Source: Synergistaceae bacterium (GTDB lineage Bacteria; Synergistota; Synergistia; Synergistales; Synergistaceae). From it: 11,712 nt of DNA. A program made the translations under genes and the position numbers. Shown piece after piece: positions 7,061-11,712 of this stretch; within the stretch, counting starts at the first letter, position 1, and every line of letters starts with the position of its first letter. The stretch spans positions 1-11,712 of the forward strand of contig JAISLO010000007.1 in NCBI GenBank assembly GCA_031290815.1, written 5' to 3'. The notes beneath the pieces were generated by a model. That model searched no databases and was not told the origin of the DNA. It was given only the letters and a program-made list of their open reading frames with translations.

Positions 7061-7100
7061 TCTGACCAGGCCCGGATAACGCCGATATTCCAAAACTATA

Positions 7101-7901
7101 TCAAACTCCTTCGGATACGGAAAGCATGGGGACGCCTTGATCGACCGAGAGCTCCAGGAGCGACCGGTAGCCGGTCAAGGCCTTCTTCTTAGGCTCCGCC
7201 GACGACACGAAGATGCCCACGCCAACCACTTCGGCCCCGAACTCCCTCGCCATGAGAAACATCCCTGATGCGGTGCTCCCTCCACGCATAAAATCATCGA
7301 CGATCAGAACCCTGCTGGATTGATCCAGAAGCCTCGTGCCCAGGTACATGGTCCTCACATCCCCGTTGCCGGTCGGAAAGTGGACTCCAACCGCCGGGCC
7401 GTCGCTGGGGCGGTTGCGAAAGCGGCATGCCGCGAGCGGCACGCCCAGCGCATACGCCGTAAAGAAGCCCACCGGAATGCCCTTCACCTCCGAGGTCATG
7501 ACGACGGTCGGCGATTTGTCGCTGAAAAGCGAGGCCATGGCAAACCCAAGGAACGACGCCCAGCTTGGCTCGAACAGAATATCCGTGAAATAGACCAGTT
7601 CGCCTGGCAGCAGCCTCTCCGGCACCGAGAGGAGTTTCGCGAGCTCGCGGAGTTTCGACTCCATATACTCCTTCGACGGAGATGGAAGAAAATAAGCGCC
7701 GCCGCTCCTCCCCCTTTCGGTGACAACTCGGCCGACCCCCTCGCTCGACAGTGACTCGGATATCATCTCGATGTCGTCGCTGATCAGAGTCTTGGACACG
7801 CTGAAGCCCGAGGCCGTATCGGTGAGCGACATCGGCCGCGACGGACTCAACAACAACCTGGACGCAATGCGGATCAGGCGCTCAGTTCGCTTGCCCTTCA
7901 T
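7101..7901 (-). CDS. purR: PurR-type purine operon repressor (PRPP-responsive)
   Basis: 266 aa. It has an N-terminal winged-helix domain (about 1-75, with SVSKTLISDDIEMI as the recognition region and GRSGGAYFLP as the wing) followed by a phosphoribosyltransferase-fold domain. ERLLPGELVYFTDIL (95-109) and VVMTSEVKGIPVGFF (133-147) match B. subtilis PurR, and VLIVDDFMRGGST (198-210) is the PRPP motif. In Bacillus, PurR represses purine genes and PRPP relieves this; the same is likely here, though its targets are outside the window. The ATG at 7901 has GGAG at 7914-7911, 9 nt upstream. It is the third gene of veg-ispE-purR, 146 bp after ispE. No convincing promoter was found in that 146 bp, so it may be co-transcribed. 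Confidence 0.93.
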   Translation of the reverse strand: MKGKRTERLIRIASRLLLSPSRPMSLTDTASGFSVSKTLISDDIEMISESLSSEGVGRVVTERGRSGGAYFLPSPSKEYMESKLRELAKLLSVPERLLPGELVYFTDILFEPSWASFLGFAMASLFSDKSPTVVMTSEVKGIPVGFFTAYALGVPLAACRFRNRPSDGPAVGVHFPTGNGDVRTMYLGTRLLDQSSRVLIVDDFMRGGSTASGMFLMAREFGAEVVGVGIFVSSAEPKKKALTGYRSLLELSVDQGVPMLSVSEGV

Positions 7902-8047
7902 AGATAATCACTCCGTCCAAACCTCAGAAACGCAGATAGAATAGTCAAAGCAAAATTTAACCGCTCTGGAGAATGTCAGCCCTATGCGGACTTAAATCTT
8001 TACCGTTCGGCCCTCTTGAAAATGATACCGCTCCTGTCTCAGACCGC

Positions 8048-8908
8048 CTACAAAAACATGACCTTCTTCAGCCATTTGAAGCGTGACAGCGAGCCCTCCG
8101 AAAGACAGCGTCCGGACTTTGAATCGCCGCCGCGCCCGTAGAGCGCGAAACAGGCCGATCCGCTGCCGCAGAGACCCCACGCGAGCGCCCCGGAAGATTC
8201 GACGAAATCGTAGAGGGCGTTGTAACAATCTTCCTGTTCTTTGAAACATTGAATAAAATCGTTCGGAAGAAGGCCCGCCTTCCTTCCGCCAGAGAGTTTA
8301 TCCAGGACATCCCTGGACTCGGCGCGCGACTCGGCCTCGCCGAGCAAGGCGCGATCTTTTATCCTGTCAAGGGATATATAAGCCTCCCTGGTGTCGCTGC
8401 TCCACTCCGGAAAAAAAAGCACAGGGCGCAGATCGAGGCTTTCTGGAATTTCATTCAGGACCTCCCCTGCGCCGCTGACAAACGCCAGATCAGCATCGCT
8501 GGCGAGAAAGGCCACATCCGCGCCAAGCGGCAGGATGCTTTCTGCATCCAAAACCGGCCCGCAGGTCTCGCCAAACCAGCGGAGTAAAGCCGCAGCGTTG
8601 CCGCTCCCAGCCCCCAAGCCGCTCCCGGCAGGCACATGCTTGAAGACGCGCATACTCAAATATGGAAACGCTTCCTCACCCCAGCGGCTGCGCAAGTATC
8701 GGCATCCTTTGATCAATATGTTCTCGCCGGGGATCTCCGCGCCAATCACGGACACGCTGTCGGCGTCCCCTCCCCGAGTTATCTCTATGGCCTCGGGCGA
8801 CCTCATCCTCCAGTAAAGCGAATGAATATCATGAAGACCATCCCCCCGCCTTCCGAAGACTCGCAGGGTAAGATTCACCTTCATCGAACAAGGTATGAGA
8901 AAGAGCAT
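8048..8908 (-). CDS. ispE: 4-diphosphocytidyl-2-C-methyl-D-erythritol kinase
   Basis: 286 aa from the ATG at 8908. GHMP kinase of the non-mevalonate isoprenoid pathway; phosphorylates CDP-ME. MKVNLTLRVFGRRGDGLHD near the N-terminus is the substrate block, and with this start the catalytic lysine is K10, the same number as in E. coli IspE. The ATP loop VPAGSGLGAGSGNAAALL is at about 92-109; it reads GLGAGSG where GLGGGSS is usual. LGADVAF carries the catalytic D131, and GLCGSGSACFALY near the end is GHMP motif 3. No start has a clear ribosome site: TTG 8935 and ATG 8884 are alternatives, and 8884 would leave almost nothing before the lysine. It is 33 bp downstream of the veg stop and surely co-transcribed. 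Confidence 0.88.
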   Translation of the reverse strand: MLFLIPCSMKVNLTLRVFGRRGDGLHDIHSLYWRMRSPEAIEITRGGDADSVSVIGAEIPGENILIKGCRYLRSRWGEEAFPYLSMRVFKHVPAGSGLGAGSGNAAALLRWFGETCGPVLDAESILPLGADVAFLASDADLAFVSGAGEVLNEIPESLDLRPVLFFPEWSSDTREAYISLDRIKDRALLGEAESRAESRDVLDKLSGGRKAGLLPNDFIQCFKEQEDCYNALYDFVESSGALAWGLCGSGSACFALYGRGGDSKSGRCLSEGSLSRFKWLKKVMFL

Positions 8909-8916
8909 CGAACAAG
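8882..8916 (-). repeat. Short imperfect tandem duplication across the ispE start
   Basis: The 11-mer CTTGTTCGATG occurs twice on the minus strand, at 8916-8906 and 8892-8882, exactly 24 nt (8 codons) apart, each preceded by a CTCTTTC-type stretch. Each copy ends in an in-frame ATG (8908 and 8884) and encodes (S/P)CSM. It looks like a small in-frame slippage duplication of the start region. Confidence 0.6.
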
Positions 8917-8941
8917 AAAGAGATGTCGGCCGCAAAAAACG

Positions 8942-9196
8942 TTAACGAGTTTTTTCGTCCTCTGGCAGGCCAGGCAGAAGCTTCAACTCCACTTCTTTTG
9001 TAAGGAGATCGGCATAGCTGAAGGAAACGGTGCTGTTTTGCGACTCTACGAAAAGAGTGAAGAGACTCGGATAAGCTTCCATTATGATGCCCTGACGAGC
9101 TTCCGCCTTCCTGCGGCCGTTCGCGGCGCGGTAGAAGACCCTGGAACCCCTGTACTGACTGACTTGCTCCCGTATAGCGCCCAAAGTGTCCGTCAA
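8942..9196 (-). CDS. veg: Veg family protein
   Basis: 84 aa from the TTG at 9196. The frame opens at another TTG (9211), but that one lies in the ribosome site itself: GGGAG ends 8 nt before TTG 9196, and the shorter form MTDTLGAIREQV aligns directly with B. subtilis Veg (MAKTLSDIKRSL). The core is NGRRKAEARQGIIMEAYPSL, then VSFSYADLLTKEVEL; NGRRK, YPS and SYAD..T..VEL are the family signatures. Veg proteins are small SH3-like cytoplasmic proteins. In B. subtilis Veg stimulates biofilm gene expression, but the molecular role is poorly known and that function should not be assumed here. First gene of veg-ispE-purR, with a strong promoter. Confidence 0.9.
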   Translation of the reverse strand: MTDTLGAIREQVSQYRGSRVFYRAANGRRKAEARQGIIMEAYPSLFTLFVESQNSTVSFSYADLLTKEVELKLLPGLPEDEKTR

Positions 9197-9232
9197 AGCA
9201 ATCACTCCCAAGATTAAGTCATTTACGCAGTT

Positions 9233-9261
9233 ACTATACCATATTTTGAGGTGAGATTCAA
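9233..9261 (-). promoter_or_regulatory. Promoter of the veg-ispE-purR unit
   Basis: Minus strand: TTGAAT (9261-9256), a 17 bp spacer, TATAGT (9238-9233), with TGG in front of the -10 (extended form). It starts transcription about 30 nt before the veg ribosome site. A strong vegetative promoter by inspection. Another TATAAT on the minus strand at 9288-9283 lacks a good -35. Confidence 0.7.
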
Positions 9262-9350
9262 GTTATTTTCTTAATGTTAGGCATTATATGAAAACCTCAA
9301 TTGCGTTTGCCTGATCTTCTCTCAGACATTTCACACTTGCGAGGCAGATC

Positions 9351-9359
9351 TGTTATAAT
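9351..9359 (+). promoter_or_regulatory. Extended -10 promoter of the cyclophilin gene
   Basis: TGTTATAAT at 9351-9359 combines TGn with a perfect TATAAT. The -35 region is poor (TTTCAC at 9329-9334 with 19 bp, or TCACAC at 9331-9336 with 17 bp), as is common for extended -10 promoters. The start would be near 9366, about 47 nt before the ribosome site AGGAAGG at 9413-9419. It is divergent from the veg promoter, about 90 bp away. Confidence 0.5.
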
Positions 9360-9424
9360 AGATTTAATTAGGCTGCGCGTTGTACGGGATGCCAGCCGAT
9401 GCATACAAATTCAGGAAGGGATTG

Positions 9425-10009
9425 ATGTTTTTGATCGATGTTTTTGTAAAGATCTGCGCATCGCTCGTCGTGTTCCTTTGCGTATCGATGCCGCACACGA
9501 GCGCGGACGCCGCCGAAGAAAAGCCGACTCGTCCGGTGGCTGGGTTCGAGACGTCCATGGGAAATATCAAAATCGAACTGTTCTACGACTTGGCGCCGAA
9601 GACGTGCCGCAATTTCATGGACCTCGCGGAACGAAATTTTTACGACGGCGTGATCTTTCACAGGGTAATCGACGGTTTTATGATTCAGGGTGGGGACCCG
9701 ACCGGTACAGGGACAGGCGGCCCGGGGTATAAAATACCGGATGAGTTTGGCGAAGGTCTGGGCCACGACTCCGCCGGAATACTCTCGATGGCGAACGCTG
9801 GCCCCAACACCGGCGGGTCGCAGTTCTTCATAACTCTCGCTCCGACGCCGTGGCTGGACGGCAAACACGCGATATTCGGCAAGGTCATAGAGGGAATGGA
9901 CGTGGTCGAAGCCATCGGACACGTTCCGACCGGCCAAGGTGACAAGCCGATTCGCGAAGTGGTCATAAAGAAGGTCTCCATCTCCGGCGATCCCTCAGAG
10001 AAGAAGTAA
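9425..10009 (+). CDS. Cyclophilin-type peptidyl-prolyl cis-trans isomerase, exported
   Basis: 194 aa from the ATG at 9425, which has AGGAAGG 5 nt upstream; an earlier TTG in frame (9380) has no ribosome site. Residues 1-29 look like a Sec signal peptide (one lysine, then a hydrophobic core ASLVVFLCVS, and SADA before the likely cut), so the enzyme acts outside the cytoplasm. The cysteine in VFLC does not make a lipobox. The cyclophilin core follows: TSMGNIKIELF, NFMDLAERNFYDGVIFHRVIDGF with catalytic R80, MIQGGDPTGTGTGGPGY, SMANAGPNTGGSQFFIT, and PWLDGKHAIFGKV with W143. It catalyses proline isomerisation during protein folding. It stands alone with its own promoter. Exact paralogue name (PpiA or PpiB) cannot be assigned. 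Confidence 0.93.
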   Translation: MFLIDVFVKICASLVVFLCVSMPHTSADAAEEKPTRPVAGFETSMGNIKIELFYDLAPKTCRNFMDLAERNFYDGVIFHRVIDGFMIQGGDPTGTGTGGPGYKIPDEFGEGLGHDSAGILSMANAGPNTGGSQFFITLAPTPWLDGKHAIFGKVIEGMDVVEAIGHVPTGQGDKPIREVVIKKVSISGDPSEKK

Positions 10010-10078
10010 GCGCCGGCGGATGCCGCGGCGGATCGAAGCGTAACTTGCGGCTGGTACACGTTTAAATGGCAGATGTAA

Positions 10079-10141
10079 CGCGATCGCTTTGGAATTCTTA
10101 AAAAGACTTGGGCAACACTTGTTAAGATAGCGACGATCGCG
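10079..10141. repeat. Inverted repeat / hairpin downstream of the cyclophilin gene
   Basis: CGCGATCG (10079-10086) and CGATCGCG (10134-10141) form a perfect 8 bp inverted repeat 47 nt apart, and an inner CTTAA/TTAAG pair can extend the fold. There is no T-run next to it, so it is not a terminator by itself. It directly abuts the terminator-like hairpin at 10144-10200. Confidence 0.5.
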
Positions 10142-10143
10142 TG

Positions 10144-10200
10144 AAAGACGGCAGACGAAGGGGTTCCGGCAGGCAAGAAACCGAAACTCCTCCGTCTTTT
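10144..10200 (+). terminator. Terminator-like hairpin after the cyclophilin gene
   Basis: AAAGACGG (10144-10151) pairs with CCGTCTTT (10192-10199). Inside it, GGGGTT (10160-10165) pairs with AACTCC (10185-10190) with one G-U. The 3' arm ends in TTTT and runs on into TATTAAC. The loop is large (19 nt) and the T-run short, so it may work in both directions or only weakly. It is 135 bp past the cyclophilin stop, leaving a long 3' untranslated region. Confidence 0.5.
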
Positions 10201-10231
10201 ATTAACCTTTTATTAACTTGCGCATATGCGC
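10197..10231. repeat. TTTTATTAAC direct repeat and a 12 bp palindrome
   Basis: TTTTATTAAC occurs at 10197-10206 and 10208-10217 (period 11), followed by the perfect palindrome GCGCATATGCGC at 10220-10231. The AT-rich stretch stands out from the GC-rich surroundings. No function can be assigned. Confidence 0.4.
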
Positions 10232-10283
10232 TCGATTGTGCCGCCCAATAGGCTCCCTGTGTTCGTTCGAAACGGCTGTCTCA

Positions 10284-10442
10284 GTCTCAGGCAAAGGGAT
10301 GGCGAGCCGGCGAACGAACGCAACGAATCGGCGGCCGACATGGATGTCGGCCCGAGCGAATCAGCTCAGGATAAAGCTGTTTGCGCGATCCGATTCGGGG
10401 CGTGCGTCGCCGGCTCGCCATCTCGGGTTTGTTATCTGAGAC
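10284..10442. repeat. 159 bp highly structured element (long imperfect inverted repeat closing two hairpins)
   Basis: GTCTCAG (10284-10290) pairs with CTGAGAC (10436-10442). GCAAA (10291-10295) pairs with TTTGT (10428-10432). The 16 bp GATGGCGAGCCGGCGA (10298-10313) is a perfect complement of 10407-10422. ACGC (10318-10321) pairs with GCGT (10400-10403), and CGAATCGG (10324-10331) with CCGATTCG (10390-10397). Inside lie two hairpins: GGCCGACA/TGTCGGCC (10333-10340 with 10345-10352), and GCGAA-CAGCT with AGCTG-TT-GCGC (10356-10386). The result is a three-way junction. No open frame of any quality crosses it. It lies 20 bp beyond the alr stop, between convergent genes. It could be a MITE-like or BIME-like repeat, a structured RNA of either strand, or a two-way transcription block. 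Confidence 0.7.
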
Positions 10443-10461
10443 GACCCGATACTCATATTCA

Positions 10462-11577
10462 TCAATCGATATACACCCTCGGAACCCTGGCGGTAAACAT
10501 CACAGGAACCATAGCGGTAATGCCGCCGATCGCTTCGGCGTATTCCTCTATCGTTATGGATTCGCCGCCCTGGCGTCCTATGAGGACCACCTCGTCGCCC
10601 GGTTTGGCCTCCGGGACATCCGATATATTTACTATGCACTGGTCCATGCAGATGCGCCCTATAATCCGGCAGCGCTTGCCGTGAATGAGCACGTCGCCCT
10701 TGTTCGAGAGGCTGCGGCTGTACCCGTCGGCGTATCCTATGGGGAGGACCGCGGTTACAGTCGGCCGTTCCGTCGTGTAGGTCAGGCCATAGCTGATTCC
10801 CATATCCGCAGGCAGCTCCCGGACGGCTCCGATGGCGGTCTTGACCTCGAAACACGGCTTTATATGCACGGATTTTCCGCATTCAGGGGTTGGGATGAGA
10901 CCGGAGACGATATGCCCAGGGCGCACGGCGTCGCAGAACATCTCAGACAGGTCGGCCAATACCGCTCCTGAGTTGCAGCAGTGGATCATTGTCGGGCTCA
11001 GCCCTGCTTCCCTTATGATGTCCACCGATTTCATGAATGACTTGAACTGTTTGTGGGTATACGAGAGGTCCGCCTCGTCGGACGTGGCAAAATGAGTGAA
11101 CACGCCCTCCGTCTTTATTCCGGGCAGGTGGTGCAGCTTGGAGGCTATCTCCCTGACAGAAGGGTGCAGAAATCCGATGCGTCCCATCCCGCTGTCGATC
11201 TTTAGGTGAACGTATGCCGTGCACCCCAAGCGAACGGCCTCCCTCGACAGTTCCTCGGCCATTGCCTGGTCTGTTATGGCGGCTCTGATGCCCTTTCTGA
11301 CGTACTCGCGAGCGGTCTCATAGGGAGAGGAGCCGAGGACGAGGATCGGGTCCGGGATTCCGGCCGACCTCAGCGCCAATGCCTCGTCCGGGGTGGCGAC
11401 CGCGAAGAAGTCCGCGCCCTCTGACTTCAGCGTCCAAGCGACCGGCACAACGCCCATGCCGTATGAATCGGCCTTTAAAACAGCTATGACCCGCCGTTTT
11501 ACATGCTCCTTGATTGTGCGATAGTTGTGTCTGTAATTTTCGAGAGATACTTCCATTCTCGTAGGACGAAAAGACAT
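10462..11577 (-). CDS. alr: Alanine racemase
   Basis: 371 aa, normal length. It interconverts L- and D-alanine with PLP, supplying D-Ala for peptidoglycan. The PLP lysine is K35 in AVLKADSYGMG; the usual histidine of YGHG is methionine here. HLKIDSGMGRIGF and the barrel block THFATSDEAD follow. The second catalytic base is Y263 in GISYGLTY, located in the C-terminal beta domain, which also carries PIGYADGYSR and GRICMDQC. Start at ATG 11577, with GGGG about 10 nt upstream; a second in-frame ATG (11556) has no ribosome site. Monocistronic on the minus strand with its own promoter, convergent with the cyclophilin gene. The nearest downstream structure is the 159 bp element. Confidence 0.96.
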   Translation of the reverse strand: MSFRPTRMEVSLENYRHNYRTIKEHVKRRVIAVLKADSYGMGVVPVAWTLKSEGADFFAVATPDEALALRSAGIPDPILVLGSSPYETAREYVRKGIRAAITDQAMAEELSREAVRLGCTAYVHLKIDSGMGRIGFLHPSVREIASKLHHLPGIKTEGVFTHFATSDEADLSYTHKQFKSFMKSVDIIREAGLSPTMIHCCNSGAVLADLSEMFCDAVRPGHIVSGLIPTPECGKSVHIKPCFEVKTAIGAVRELPADMGISYGLTYTTERPTVTAVLPIGYADGYSRSLSNKGDVLIHGKRCRIIGRICMDQCIVNISDVPEAKPGDEVVLIGRQGGESITIEEYAEAIGGITAMVPVMFTARVPRVYID

Positions 11578-11613
11578 TGACCGTTCACCCCTGATTTATG
11601 ATAAATTTGAAAA

Positions 11614-11635
11614 GCATGGCGGAAGCCAGCCATGC
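11614..11635 (-). promoter_or_regulatory. Palindrome at the alr transcription start (operator or 5' hairpin)
   Basis: GCATGGC (11614-11620) and GCCATGC (11629-11635) are perfect inverted 7-mers around an 8 nt centre. The predicted alr start falls at about 11634, so the palindrome covers +1 to +22. It could be a repressor site or a hairpin at the very 5' end of the mRNA. On the minus strand it is followed by TTTT, too short for a confident attenuator. Confidence 0.45.
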
Positions 11636-11640
11636 GGCCT

Positions 11641-11670
11641 ATTATAAGCGCACAATGCACGCTGTCACAA
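11641..11670 (-). promoter_or_regulatory. Promoter of alr
   Basis: Minus strand: TTGTGA (11670-11665), 18 bp spacer, perfect TATAAT (11646-11641). It gives a leader of about 57 nt before the alr ATG. Confidence 0.55.
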
Positions 11671-11693
11671 TACCCTCGGAAAATCACGGATCT

Positions 11694-11712
11694 GAGTATC
11701 AGGTTGTCTCAG
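11694..11712 (+). repeat. Second, truncated copy of the structured element's end
   Basis: GAGTATCAGGTTGTCTCAG matches the minus strand of 10454-10436 (GAGTATCGGGTCGTCTCAG) at 17 of 19 positions. Similarity continues weakly 6 bases further out (4 of 6). The window ends inside it, so whether a full element follows is unseen. The two copies are inverted with respect to each other and flank alr. Confidence 0.4.

Noticed and set aside
8004..8010. CGTTCGG, a half-site like the B. subtilis PurR box (CCGAAC on the minus strand), upstream of purR
   Set aside because: PurR boxes come as two inverted half-sites at fixed spacing; no partner is present in the 146 bp gap, so a single 6-7 bp match is not evidence.
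7951..8033. Two similar stretches (AAAAT...ACCGCT at 7951-7966 and 8018-8033) between ispE and purR
   Set aside because: Only about 11 of 16 positions agree; not a convincing repeat or operator pair.
8034..8041. TGTCTCAG near the ispE stop, matching the element's ends
   Set aside because: Only 8 bases match, with no following inverted arm; expected by chance in a window of this size.
10284..10442. Integron attC site as an explanation of the 159 bp element
   Set aside because: The outer ends do not fit the R'' and R' core-site consensus, and there is no cassette array; the shape alone is not enough.
10226..10684. Plus-strand open frames across the structured element into alr
   Set aside because: They run antisense through alr and through the inverted repeats, with no ribosome site and no recognisable protein.
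1..11712. CRISPR array, tRNA, rRNA, insertion sequence or prophage genes
   Set aside because: No regularly spaced repeats, no clover-leaf tRNA sequence and no transposase or phage-like frames were seen anywhere in the window.

Overview
The window is chromosomal housekeeping DNA from a GC-rich bacterium with many AGG and ATA codons. Three things point to a Firmicutes-like gene inventory: a PyrR-type attenuator on the pyrimidine operon, a veg-ispE-purR gene order like that of Bacillus, and an ATCase with no regulatory subunit gene beside it. A cyclophilin with a Sec signal peptide and the codon bias fit Synergistota. This assignment is inference; no rRNA or other taxonomic marker is present.

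Layout. At 1-687 two genes diverge: the first 27 codons of an unidentified gene on the minus strand, and a small PNPOx-like flavin-fold protein on the plus strand. The 688-878 gap has no gene but may hold a structured RNA with weak 6S-like features. From 879 to 7060 runs the pyrimidine operon: promoter, PyrR-binding loop, attenuator terminator, then pyrR-pyrB-pyrC-pyrF-pyrK-pyrD-pyrE. All junctions from pyrB to pyrD overlap. The operon supplies ATCase, DHOase, the two subunits of the NAD-linked DHO dehydrogenase, OPRT and OMP decarboxylase. Carbamoyl-phosphate synthase (carAB) and a uracil permease are not in it.

Convergent to it on the minus strand is veg-ispE-purR (9196 to 7101). This is the order seen in Bacillus subtilis with sspF missing. 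PurR and PyrR both carry a PRPP-binding motif, so the purine and pyrimidine regulators end up in adjacent, convergent transcription units. Divergent from veg is a secreted or periplasmic cyclophilin (9425-10009), and at the right end alanine racemase lies on the minus strand (11577-10462).

The roughly 450 bp between cyclophilin and alr is non-coding and unusually structured. It holds two adjacent hairpins (one terminator-like) and a 159 bp element that folds into a long stem closing two internal hairpins. One end of this element recurs, inverted and nearly identical, at the last 19 bases of the window. That makes it a candidate dispersed repeat or structured RNA and the most interesting feature here. 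The rest is well-understood metabolism.
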